Source: DASRRB01 sp036732755
GTDB taxonomy: Bacteria; Planctomycetota; B15-G4; SIAN01
Direction: 5' to 3'
Length of the DNA: 17,940 nt
Assembly: GCA_036732755.1 (NCBI GenBank)
Contig: DAINBU010000105.1
Coordinates: forward strand, 1 to 17,940
Numbering within the stretch: position 1 is the first letter of the stretch; each line of letters starts with the position of its first letter. Below the pieces are notes generated by a model. That model was given only the letters and a program-made list of their open reading frames with translations. It did not search any database and was not told the DNA's origin. The position numbers and the translations under genes are program-made. Below are positions 1-7,429 of this stretch, in pieces.

Positions 1-1167
1 GGGCAGGGCGAGCTCGCGCGGTCGCTGCTCGTCTCCGCCTTCTTCGCGCGCGCCGTGGCGTCGGCGCCGTTCCGCGCCGAGGTGCGCGTCGGCGGCGACG
101 GCTGGCCGCTCGCCGACAAGGGCGCCTGGTTCGCGAAGGCCGGCGACGCGGGCGCGGGCTGGAGCTGGTTCGAGATCGGCGACCTGCTGGAGCGCGAAGG
201 CGTGCTCGAGCGTCCGCTGGTCGTCACGATGGAGTGCGCCGAGCTCGGCGTCCCGGTGCCGGCGGCGCCGCGCGTCCCGGTCGAGGGGTGGTGCGGCGTG
301 GCGGCCGAGCGCTCTTCGCTGCAGTGCGTCCCGCTCGCGGTGGGGGCGTGGCTCCTCTCCGCCGCTCGTGCGCAAAGGCTCGGGCTCGCGGGAGCGGGGG
401 GCGGCGCGCCGGAGCGCGCGCCCGACGACGGCCGCGCCGACCGCGTGCCGGCGCGCCTGCTCGAGAGCGAGGCGCGGCTGCTCGACGCGGAGCTCGCCGC
501 GCTCGCGGAGTCCGGCGACCTGCGCCGCGGCGTGCTCGCCGCCGACCTGATCCGCCGCGTCGGGCTCGCGCTCGACGACGCGGCGGTCGGGAGCGGCGAA
601 CCGCGCGAGGCGGCGTTCGCGAAGGGGGTCGCGCTCGCGCGCGCGGCGCGCGGCGCCGGACCGGTGCCGTCGCTCGACGCGGCGGCCGCCGCCGATCCGG
701 TGGTGGCGGCTTTCGTGCGGGTCGCGGGCGCGCGCGACCGCGGTCCGCCGCCGCCGCTCGCGCCCGAGCCGCCGTCCACGGTGCCGCCGCTCGAGGCCGC
801 GGCGCGCCTCGTCGTAGAGGGGGCGGCCGGGCGCGGCGATCCGGCCGCGCTGCGCGACCGCCCCGCCGCCGAGGTGCGCGCGATCGTCGCGCGCGCGGTC
901 GATCTCACGCGCGGGCGGACCGGGCGGGCCGGCGAGCTGGTCGTCGCGCTGCGGCCGGTCGTCGACGTGGTCGCCGGGCGGTGCGCGGACGATCCCCTCC
1001 TCGGCGGCCAGCTCGTCGACCTGCTGCGCCAGGAGGCGTCCGCGCCAGGCACGGGGGACGACGAGAAGCGCGCCCTCGAGGCGATCGTCCGCGAGCTGTG
1101 GGCGCTCAATCGCGGGACGCGGCCGCCGACGCGCCTGCTCGTCCTTCCCGCCGGGGCGGCTCGCTGA
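1..1167 (+). CDS. Unrecognised Ala/Arg-rich protein, C-terminal part (5' end outside window)
   Basis: The frame is open from base 1 to the TGA at 1165-1167, giving at least 388 residues. A GTG at 55 lies in this frame, but the upstream codons read as ordinary protein without a stop, so the gene most likely begins before the window. The product is rich in Ala, Arg, Gly and Leu. It has a WSWFEIGDLLEREG stretch near residue 70, a Pro-rich segment near residue 265, and a helical-looking C-terminus ending in LLVLPAGAAR. I see no signal peptide, membrane segment, nucleotide-binding motif or metal-binding motif, and I do not recognise a family. It lies 94 bases upstream of the GTPase-kinase-like gene on the same strand, so co-transcription is possible but not shown. 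That it is coding is fairly likely from the long open frame, but long open frames are common in DNA this GC-rich. Confidence 0.6.
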   Translation, partial: GQGELARSLLVSAFFARAVASAPFRAEVRVGGDGWPLADKGAWFAKAGDAGAGWSWFEIGDLLEREGVLERPLVVTMECAELGVPVPAAPRVPVEGWCGVAAERSSLQCVPLAVGAWLLSAARAQRLGLAGAGGGAPERAPDDGRADRVPARLLESEARLLDAELAALAESGDLRRGVLAADLIRRVGLALDDAAVGSGEPREAAFAKGVALARAARGAGPVPSLDAAAAADPVVAAFVRVAGARDRGPPPPLAPEPPSTVPPLEAAARLVVEGAAGRGDPAALRDRPAAEVRAIVARAVDLTRGRTGRAGELVVALRPVVDVVAGRCADDPLLGGQLVDLLRQEASAPGTGDDEKRALEAIVRELWALNRGTRPPTRLLVLPAGAAR

Positions 1168-1191
1168 AACTGCATCGGAATCGAGTTCCCT

Positions 1192-1207
1192 TCGCCCCCG
1201 GGGGCGA
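1192..1207. other. 16-bp perfect palindrome between two genes
   Basis: TCGCCCCC followed directly by GGGGGCGA is a perfect palindrome 25 bases after the stop of the first gene and 54 bases before the ATG of the next. It could fold in RNA with a small loop and act as a 3'-end hairpin, but there is no T run after it on either strand, so an intrinsic terminator is not supported. It could also be a protein-binding site. In DNA this rich in G and C, such a palindrome may arise by chance. Confidence 0.35.
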
Positions 1208-1261
1208 TCCGCTACAGCCGTGCGCTCGCAAGGTCGATGGTCCCCTCCCAGGAGCGCGCGT

Positions 1262-2827
1262 ATGGCGGAAGTCCAGTGGGAAGAGCGGGTCGTCGGACTC
1301 AACTTCATCGTCTGCGGACCTTCGCAGGTGGGGAAGTCGACGATCCTCGGCGCGTTGCGAGCGCCGCTGCGCGCGTTCGACGACGGTGAGAACGCGCTGC
1401 GCTGCACGCCGCTCGAGCTCACCGGATGCGACGAGACGCTCGGCGTCGTGTCGAAGTTCGTCGAGGTCCATTCCGAGCTGACCGTCGAGGAGCAGGCGAC
1501 GCCGCTCCTCGCGACGACCGACGGCGTGCTCTTCGTCTCCGACTCGCGTCGCGAGCGGCTGCGCGACGACGTGGTCGCGTGGGCGTGGCTCCTCGAGCAC
1601 CTGCGCGCCGCCAAGCGCGACGACGTCCCGATCGTCGTCTGCTACCACCGGCGCGACGCGGCCAACGCGATGCCGACGTCGGACCTCGACGGCGCGCTCG
1701 GCGTCGGACGCCACCCCTTCTTCGAGACCGACCGCAGCAATCCGGGCGGCATGCTCGCGGCGGCGATCGAGGTGATTCGCCGCGCGTCGGCGCGCGCGCA
1801 GAGCGCGGTCGAGGCGCTCTGGCCCGGCTGGCAGCGCGGCCCGTTCCTGAGCGGGATCGACGTGCGGCTCAGCGAGTGCAATGCGCGACTCGCGAATCCG
1901 GCCACGGCGGCCGCGCCCGCTCCTGTTCCTGCGCCTGCCCCTTCGCCTGCGCCGGCGCCTGCGCCGGCGCCTGCGCGGGCACCGGTTCAACGGACCGTCG
2001 CGCCCGCCGGCCCGCCCGAGGTTCCGGTGCGGCCCGAGGACACGATGGTGCACCACGAGGCGGCGCACCGCGTGCGCCGCGCGCGGCGCGCACCGCTGCT
2101 GCGCTTCACGACGCACTGCTTCGGCGAGGCGGACCGCGTCGGCCGGGAGAGGCGCCGCCTCCTCGAGCAGCTCAAGTGCGTGGTCGAGGATTCGCGCCGG
2201 CCGATGGCGTTCCTGAAGACGCTCTTCGACCACCTCGATCGCGAACGCAAGCGGCTGCCCGTCCCGTTGCAGGAGGGCATCGCCGGCGGCGAGGAGATCC
2301 TGGGCCACCTCGAACGCGTGCTCGTGACGGCGCGTCGCGGCGTCGAGCAGACCGGCGTCGAGCGGCCGCGCGAGCGCGCCGTCGACGTCGGCGAGGCGCT
2401 CCACTCGGCCTACGCCGCGCTGCGGCGCGACGCGACGGTGCCGCGTGCGCGCCTGCGCGTCGGGCGGCTGCCGGTCGTGCTCGGCGACGCGCAGGGGCTC
2501 GGCGCGCTGCTCTGGGCGGCGCTCACCGCGGTCGTGTGCGCGACGCGGCGGCGTGACCACGGCGTCGCGACGGTGCGCGTCTCGGCGCGCCAGCGCGCGC
2601 GCGGGCTGCGCCTGCGCTTCGCGTCGTTCGAGTCGGCGCGGCGCGGCTCCGGCCTCGACGAGCTCCTGCTCGCGCGGCGCCTTGCGCAGCGGCTCGGGAT
2701 CGACTTCTCGATCGTCTCGGGTCGGCGCGGCGGCAAGACGATCGCGCTCGAACTCCCGCCCGAGATGCAGATCGTGGAGCCGGCGGGCGAGGAGCTGCGG
2801 ACGCGCGAGCCGACGCCGTTATCCTGA
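1262..2827 (+). CDS. MglA-like small GTPase fused to a degenerate histidine-kinase-like module
   Basis: The product is 521 residues. ATG 1262 was chosen because AGGAG (1250-1254) sits 7 bases upstream; an ATG at 1220 in frame has no such site. Residues 10-175 look like an MglA-type Ras-like GTPase: P-loop GPSQVGKST (19-27), the TDGVLFVSDSR strand (86-96), and PIVVCYHRRDAANAMP (123-138), which matches MglA's PxVxQYNKRDLPNAxP except that the NKxD motif reads HRRD. A Pro/Ala linker covers about 215-243. Residues 295-365 resemble a HisKA dimerisation hairpin with VVEDSRRPM (307-315) where a kinase has xxHDLRxPL, so the phosphoacceptor His is Glu309. Residues 400-500 resemble the ATPase domain (GDAQGLGALLWAAL; SGLDELLLARRLAQRLG), but the N-box Asn and DxGxG motif are missing. 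I infer a cytoplasmic signalling or scaffold protein without kinase activity. The GTPase assignment is firmer than the kinase-like one. Confidence 0.8.
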   Translation: MAEVQWEERVVGLNFIVCGPSQVGKSTILGALRAPLRAFDDGENALRCTPLELTGCDETLGVVSKFVEVHSELTVEEQATPLLATTDGVLFVSDSRRERLRDDVVAWAWLLEHLRAAKRDDVPIVVCYHRRDAANAMPTSDLDGALGVGRHPFFETDRSNPGGMLAAAIEVIRRASARAQSAVEALWPGWQRGPFLSGIDVRLSECNARLANPATAAAPAPVPAPAPSPAPAPAPAPARAPVQRTVAPAGPPEVPVRPEDTMVHHEAAHRVRRARRAPLLRFTTHCFGEADRVGRERRRLLEQLKCVVEDSRRPMAFLKTLFDHLDRERKRLPVPLQEGIAGGEEILGHLERVLVTARRGVEQTGVERPRERAVDVGEALHSAYAALRRDATVPRARLRVGRLPVVLGDAQGLGALLWAALTAVVCATRRRDHGVATVRVSARQRARGLRLRFASFESARRGSGLDELLLARRLAQRLGIDFSIVSGRRGGKTIALELPPEMQIVEPAGEELRTREPTPLS

Positions 2828-2831
2828 GGGG

Positions 2832-4073
2832 ATGGCCGGACGCACCCTCGCTGGCCGCCGCCCGCTCGCGCGCGGCGGGCTCCTGCTGCTCCTGACCGCG
2901 TCGCTCGCGCCCGCAGCGCCGGCGCAGGACGGCGCGCTCTGCGGCGAGTGCAAGACGACCGGCCGCATCGCGAACCCGTGGCTCGCCGCGCACGCCGCGG
3001 CGGAGAAGGGGAGCCGCTACTGCTCCGTCGCGCTCGAGGGCGACAAGGCCGGGCGCGACGCCGCCTTCCTGCCCTGCCCGCGCTGCAAGCGGCCCGACCT
3101 GAAGCGCGCCGCGGAGGCGGAGCTCGCGACTTGGAAGGCGGAGCGCGAGCGCTGGCTCGCCGGCTGCGCCGCGCTCGAGCAGCAGGTCGGCACGCAGCTC
3201 CACTGGGTCGAGAGCGACCACTTCCTGCTCGGCTTCGAGCCCGACCATTGGAGGACGCGCGACAAGCGCGAGCTCGACGGCCACCTCGCGGCGCACCTCT
3301 TCTCGCGCCGGCTCGAGGGGATGTACGCCGACTTCGCGAAGCTGTTCGGCATCGCCGAGGAGCGCATGCGCAACAAGCGCCACCAGGTGCTGATCTTCGA
3401 GCGGCAGCGATCGCTCGCGAAGGCGGCGCAGGAGCTCCTGCAGATGACGTCGGGCACCGCGGCCAAGCGCGCAGGCGACCCGTCGATCCTCGTGACGTGG
3501 GTCGACCGCAAGACGCTGCCGGGCGACGCCGAGATGGACCGCCACCTCGCGCACCACGTGGCGCACCTGCTCGTCTCGGTCTTCCACCTGAAGGAGTGGC
3601 TCTACGCCCAGGGCTTCCTCGACGAGGGGCTCGCCCACTTCTTCGAGATGCGCTACTTCGCGAGCGCCGACAACTCCTGCAACCAGGAGGCGGAGGAGGA
3701 GCATTTCGGCAACGAGAACTGGCCGCGCGACGTGCTCGCCGCGGTGCAGTCGGGGAAGACGCCCTCGTTCGCGCTGCTCTCGGCCAAGCGCACCGACCAG
3801 CTCGAGGGGACCGACCACTCCTTCGCGTGGTCGTTCGCCGACTTCCTGGTCGCGCGCGATGCGGCGCGCGTCGCCGACCTGATGGTGCGCCTCAAGGAGA
3901 AGACGGAGCTGCGCGAGGCGGTGCGCGCAGCGTTCGGGAAGTCCTTCTTCGAGCTCGAGAGCGACTGGAAGGCGCACGTGCTCGCGACCTATCCGGCGCG
4001 CGCACGGCTGCCGCCGCCCGGCGTCGAGCGCAAGATCGCCGCCGACGAGCTGCGCGGCTTCCCCGACCGCTGA
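2832..4073 (+). CDS. Secreted zinc-ribbon / peptidase-MA-like protein with altered HExxH motif
   Basis: The product is 413 residues. ATG 2832 lies just after the previous stop (2825-2827), and the intervening AGGGG serves as a close ribosome binding site. Residues 1-32 form a signal peptide: an Arg-rich start, GGLLLLLTASLAP, and an Ala-rich cleavage zone ending APAQ. Mature Cys pairs CGEC (37-40) and CPRC (82-85) suggest a small zinc-binding knuckle. Residues 236-273 look like the core of a peptidase-MA (gluzincin) fold: LAHHVAHLL (239-247) followed about 20 residues later by FLDEGLAHFFE (262-272), the usual third-ligand motif. The catalytic Glu of HExxH is His242 here. The C-terminal part (HSFAWSFADFLVARD ... 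GKSFFELESDWK) resembles the closing helices of such proteins. I infer an exported protein that may bind zinc but may not cleave peptides. It ends 15 bases from the stop of the convergent gene. Confidence 0.75.
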   Translation: MAGRTLAGRRPLARGGLLLLLTASLAPAAPAQDGALCGECKTTGRIANPWLAAHAAAEKGSRYCSVALEGDKAGRDAAFLPCPRCKRPDLKRAAEAELATWKAERERWLAGCAALEQQVGTQLHWVESDHFLLGFEPDHWRTRDKRELDGHLAAHLFSRRLEGMYADFAKLFGIAEERMRNKRHQVLIFERQRSLAKAAQELLQMTSGTAAKRAGDPSILVTWVDRKTLPGDAEMDRHLAHHVAHLLVSVFHLKEWLYAQGFLDEGLAHFFEMRYFASADNSCNQEAEEEHFGNENWPRDVLAAVQSGKTPSFALLSAKRTDQLEGTDHSFAWSFADFLVARDAARVADLMVRLKEKTELREAVRAAFGKSFFELESDWKAHVLATYPARARLPPPGVERKIAADELRGFPDR

Positions 4074-4088
4074 CCGCCGCCGCCGGCG

Positions 4089-6101
4089 TCAGTTCTTCTT
4101 CGGCGGCGCCTGGTTCGGCGGCGCCTGGCGGGTGAGGCGGACGTCGACGAGCGTGTCGTCGCCGTCCTTCAGGCTGACGGTGACGCGGCTGTTGCTCGCG
4201 ACCACGATCGACTCGAACGGGCCCATCTGCGTGCCGGCGTTGAACTGCTGCACGGTGATCGTGTAGTCGCCCGGCGGGATCGCGGCGAGCTTGAAGGCGC
4301 CCTGGTCGTCGGCGCGCATCGTCATCCAGTCGCCCGCCTTGCTCGAGAGGTTCAGCGTGGCGCCGGCGAGCGGCTTGCCGTCGAAGTCGGACGCGTGGCC
4401 GTGCACGCTCGCGCCGCGCGTCACCTCGAGGCGGACGGCGGAGACCTCGTTCTTGCGCACCTCGACGTCGTTCTGCTCGAGGCCGGCGAACTCGCCGTGG
4501 CGCACCGCGACCTGGTAGGTGCCGGGGACGACGAGGTCGATGCGGAACTTGCCTTCCTTGTCGGACCGCGCCTTCGCCTCCTGCTCGCCGTCGGCGAGGC
4601 TGCCGAAGATCGCCGCGATCGGGTTGTCCTTCATCTTGTTGGTGCGGACCGAGACGGCGGCGTTCTCGACCGGCTTGCCGCCCTTGTCGACGACGGTGCC
4701 GGCGACGCTGCCGCCGCGGTTCATCGCGATGCGCACGCCCGACGCCACCTGGCCGCGCGCGACCTGGAACTCGTCGGAGTTGCTGTCGGCGTAGCCGGCG
4801 GCGCGGCCCTGCAGCTGGAAGACGCCCGGGTCGAGGTTCTTCAGCTCGAAGCGGCCGCCCGCGTCGTGGATCTTCTGGCGGATGCGGCCGGGCGCGGGAC
4901 CGCGCCCCTTGTAGGTCTGCAGGACGACCAGCTCGAAGTCGGGGACCGGCTCGCCCGAGACCTCGTCGACGACGACGCCGGCGACCGAGCCCTGCACCTG
5001 GAGCGTGATCTCGACGTCGGCGCCGCCCGCCTCGACCTGCGCGCGGTTCGCCATCGTGTAGCCGTCGCACTCGGTCGAGAGGAAGTACTGCCCCTTCGCG
5101 AGGCCGTCCAGGACGAAGCCCCCGTTCGCGTCCGAGCGGGCCGCCTGCTCGCAGCGGAAGTTGGGGTTGGCGATGGTGGCGGAGACCTTCGCCTCGGACA
5201 CCGGGTTCTTGGCGTCGTCAACGACGCGGCCGCGGATCGCGAGCGCGGGGGTGAGCTCGAAGTCGATCTGCTGCTCCATGGGCGCGCCGCCCAGCACGTT
5301 CTGCGAGCTCTTGCAGATGCGCGACAGCCCCTTCGACTCGGCGGAGACCTCGTAGTTCTCGATCGAGATCGAGGCGAACTCGTAGTACCCCTTCGCGTCG
5401 GTGCTCGTGCGGTACTTCGACTCCTGGCGGTCGGGGACGTTGGGGACGTTGCGGCGCAGCTTGCGCAGCGAGTCCATCTGGTTGCTGAGCGTCACCACGG
5501 CGCCCTCGACCGCGGCACCCTCCGCCGTGACGATCCCGAAGACGCGCCGGCTCTTGCGCAGGACGATGTCGCCCGACGTCGTCTCCTCCTTCGCCTTCAC
5601 GATGACCGGGCCGACTTCGGCGTCGGCGTAGTCCTGGTGGCTCGCGAAGAGGGCGTAGTCGCCGGCGGGCGCGACGTTGTCGAGGCGGAAGACGCCGTTC
5701 GCGTCGGTCATGCGGACGATTCCGGTCTCGGTCGCGAGCTGGCGCAGCTGCAGCGCGATGGCGGGGCCGCGCACGAGCTCGACCTCCGCATTGGCGACCG
5801 GCTCGTGGTTGGGGTTCACGACGCGGCCGACGATCGAACCGGGGGGACCGGCTGCGGCCGTCGCGGGGTCGGGGAACGTCGCCGCCTTGGGCTCTTGCGT
5901 GCGCGAGACGACGGGCGCGCTCGCCGCGGCGGCGGGATCGACGGTCGGCGGTGCCGGTTCGGGGACCTTGGGCGCGGCCGGGCTCACGACCGGGGGCGCG
6001 GGGGCGGGGTCGCCCTTCAGCACCTCGCGCGCGAGCAGCGCCAGGCCGCCGGCGACGACGAGGGCGAGCAGGACGGTGATCCAGGAGCCTGGGCGTTGCA
6101 T
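4089..6101 (-). CDS. Membrane-anchored protein with six carboxypeptidase-regulatory-like (Ig-like) repeats
   Basis: The product is 670 residues. The ATG at 6101 was chosen over upstream in-frame codons because the hydrophobic segment starts immediately (WITVLLALVVAGGLALLA, 7-24) and GAGG (6109-6112, complement) is 7 bases before it. A Pro/Ala-rich stalk (31-86) follows the single membrane anchor. Six beta-sandwich units then begin at about 88, 187, 288, 371, 464 and 564. Each opens with a variant of GxVxGxVVDxxGxPVxxAxV and most carry a later DxxGxFxLxxLxPGxYxL stretch. This is the CarboxypepD_reg-like fold common in large extracytoplasmic proteins. The C-terminus is polar and repeats QAPP. 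No catalytic domain is present, so an envelope adhesion, binding or structural role is inferred. It lies downstream of the NifS-like gene on the same strand, 127 bases away, so it may have its own promoter. Confidence 0.85.
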   Translation of the reverse strand: MQRPGSWITVLLALVVAGGLALLAREVLKGDPAPAPPVVSPAAPKVPEPAPPTVDPAAAASAPVVSRTQEPKAATFPDPATAAAGPPGSIVGRVVNPNHEPVANAEVELVRGPAIALQLRQLATETGIVRMTDANGVFRLDNVAPAGDYALFASHQDYADAEVGPVIVKAKEETTSGDIVLRKSRRVFGIVTAEGAAVEGAVVTLSNQMDSLRKLRRNVPNVPDRQESKYRTSTDAKGYYEFASISIENYEVSAESKGLSRICKSSQNVLGGAPMEQQIDFELTPALAIRGRVVDDAKNPVSEAKVSATIANPNFRCEQAARSDANGGFVLDGLAKGQYFLSTECDGYTMANRAQVEAGGADVEITLQVQGSVAGVVVDEVSGEPVPDFELVVLQTYKGRGPAPGRIRQKIHDAGGRFELKNLDPGVFQLQGRAAGYADSNSDEFQVARGQVASGVRIAMNRGGSVAGTVVDKGGKPVENAAVSVRTNKMKDNPIAAIFGSLADGEQEAKARSDKEGKFRIDLVVPGTYQVAVRHGEFAGLEQNDVEVRKNEVSAVRLEVTRGASVHGHASDFDGKPLAGATLNLSSKAGDWMTMRADDQGAFKLAAIPPGDYTITVQQFNAGTQMGPFESIVVASNSRVTVSLKDGDDTLVDVRLTRQAPPNQAPPKKN

Positions 6102-6179
6102 CGACGGACCTCGCGCGCCTTCCTTCTTCCCGCTTCCGACGGGTCTCCCGCGTTCGACGGGCACGGCTCCCGTCTCTTC

Positions 6180-6194
6180 CGGGGCGCCGCCCCG
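6180..6194 (-). other. Short GC-rich hairpin upstream of the six-repeat protein
   Basis: CGGGGC, a 3-base loop, then GCCCCG forms a 6-bp stem in the 127-base interval between the NifS-like stop (6229) and the ATG at 6101. There is no T run on the transcribed side, so it is not a clear intrinsic terminator. It could be a leader hairpin or chance. The nearby 6211-6228 stretch is AT-richer than its surroundings and might hold a promoter, but I cannot define hexamers. Confidence 0.3.
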
Positions 6195-6228
6195 AGAGGC
6201 GACGAGAAGACAACATATGAAAAAGGGT

Positions 6229-7371
6229 TCAGCCGGCGCGAGGTGGCTCGGAGCGGGCCACGGTGGCGACGAGCTCGGCGGCGCGCACACCGTCCTCGGC
6301 GCGGTGTCCGGCACCGAAGCTGAAGCGCAGCGTGGCGCGGACGTCGGCCGCGGGCAGCCCCATCGCCTTCAGCACGTGCGACGGCTCGGGGGCGCCCGCC
6401 TGGCACGCCGAGCCGGCCGAGGCGTGCAGCCCGCGCCGGGAGAGCTCGTCGAGGAGGAGGCGGGCGGCGCGGCCGGGGATCGTCACGCTCGAGGTGTTCG
6501 GGAGGCGCGGGGCGGCGCCTCCGCGGATCGCGATTTCGGGGAGGAGCGCGGCGAGCCTGCGCTCGAAGGCGTCGCGCGCAGCCGGGTCAACCGGCCCGTG
6601 CGCCCGCGTGGCGCGCGCCGCGGCGGCGAAGCCGATCGCCCCGAGCAGCGGCTGCGTGCCGCCGCGCCGGCCGCGCTCCTGCCGTCCGCCGCGCAGCAGC
6701 GGCGCGAGCCGGGTCCCCGCCCGGACCACGAGCGCCCCGACGCCGGTCGGACCGCCGAGCTTGTGCGAGGTGAACGCGAGCGTCGTCGCGCGCACGCGCT
6801 CCCAGTCGAGCGCGACCCGTCCGACCGACTGCGCGGCGTCGACGTGCAGCGCGACGCCGCGCGCCGCGAGCGCCTCGGCAGTCTCGTCGACCGGCTGCAG
6901 GACGCCCGTCTCGTTGTTCGAGTGCATCAGCGCGACGAGCGCCGTCGCCGGGCGCAGCGCCGCGAGCAGCGCCGCCACGGCGACGCGGCCGTCCGGCCCG
7001 GGGTCGACGCGCGTCACCGCCGCACCGAGCTCCTCGAGCAGGCGCGCGGCCTCGAGGAGCGAGGCGTGCTCGATCGACGACACGACGAGATGGCGGCCGG
7101 AGAACGGCGGTCCGATCGTGCCGAAGAGGGCGAGGTGGTTCGCCTCGGTCGCCCCCGAGGTGAAGACGACCTCGTCGGGGTCGGCGCCGACGAGCGCGGC
7201 GACGTCGGTGCGCGCGGCCTCGAGCAGGCGCGCGCTCCGTTCGCCGGCGCGATGGGCGCTGGCCGGATTCACGAGCGCGCGCTCCATCGCCTCGCGCATC
7301 GCGGCGGCCGCCTCGCGCGACAGCGGGGCGGTCGCGTTCATGTCGAGGTAGAGGTCGGACGGGTCGAGCAT
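6229..7371 (-). CDS. Cysteine desulfurase, NifS/IscS-like (second paralogue)
   Basis: A PLP-dependent enzyme that takes sulfur from L-cysteine to give alanine and an enzyme persulfide. The product is 380 residues from ATG 7371, chosen because family members start just before LYLDMNATAPL. A GTG at 7407 would add 12 residues without family support. Visible motifs are TSGATEAN (71-78), EHAS with the PLP-stacking His102, HVDAAQS (176-182) with Asp178 and Gln181, SHKLGGP with Schiff-base Lys204, RQERGRRGGT (230-239), and SAGSACQAG with catalytic Cys323 followed by EPSHVL. The protein is clearly divergent from the IscS encoded at 9554 and lacks IscS's C-terminal IscU-docking tail. It may serve sulfur transfer outside the ISC system, such as tRNA thiolation or another acceptor, but no partner gene lies beside it. 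It diverges from the YugP-like gene with a 58-base interval. Confidence 0.93.
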   Translation of the reverse strand: MLDPSDLYLDMNATAPLSREAAAAMREAMERALVNPASAHRAGERSARLLEAARTDVAALVGADPDEVVFTSGATEANHLALFGTIGPPFSGRHLVVSSIEHASLLEAARLLEELGAAVTRVDPGPDGRVAVAALLAALRPATALVALMHSNNETGVLQPVDETAEALAARGVALHVDAAQSVGRVALDWERVRATTLAFTSHKLGGPTGVGALVVRAGTRLAPLLRGGRQERGRRGGTQPLLGAIGFAAAARATRAHGPVDPAARDAFERRLAALLPEIAIRGGAAPRLPNTSSVTIPGRAARLLLDELSRRGLHASAGSACQAGAPEPSHVLKAMGLPAADVRATLRFSFGAGHRAEDGVRAAELVATVARSEPPRAG

Positions 7372-7382
7372 CGGGTCGAACG

Positions 7383-7388
7383 TATACT
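7383..7388 (+). promoter_or_regulatory. Possible -10 element for the YugP-like gene
   Basis: TATACT in the 58-base divergent interval matches the sigma-70 -10 consensus at 5 of 6 positions. It is followed 41 bases later by the GTG start at 7430. No convincing -35 hexamer is seen 16-18 bases upstream, so this is weak. The contained GTATAC is palindromic and could serve either direction. Confidence 0.25.
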
Positions 7389-7429
7389 TCCCGCCCCGTG
7401 GTTCCACGTTTCATGAGAGGACTTCGCAC

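Noticed and set aside
1915..1985. GCGCCTGCGCCG-type tandem repeat as a possible CRISPR or satellite array
   Set aside because: It is the coding sequence of the Pro/Ala linker in the GTPase-kinase-like protein; units are a few codons long with no spacers.
1106..2560. Long minus-strand open frame of 484 codons opposite the GTPase-kinase-like gene
   Set aside because: Arg/His-rich low-complexity translation with no motif, antisense to a well-supported gene; an effect of high GC.
4100..4131. Short direct repeat CGGCGGCGCCTGG near the end of the six-repeat gene
   Set aside because: It encodes the duplicated QAPP in the polar C-terminus; too short for a mobile-element or attachment site, and no second copy is seen elsewhere.
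4395..6323. Plus-strand open frame of 642 codons opposite the six-repeat protein
   Set aside because: Mirror of the real minus-strand gene, which has a membrane anchor and six repeat motifs; the translation is Asp/Arg/Val-rich and has no recognisable domain.
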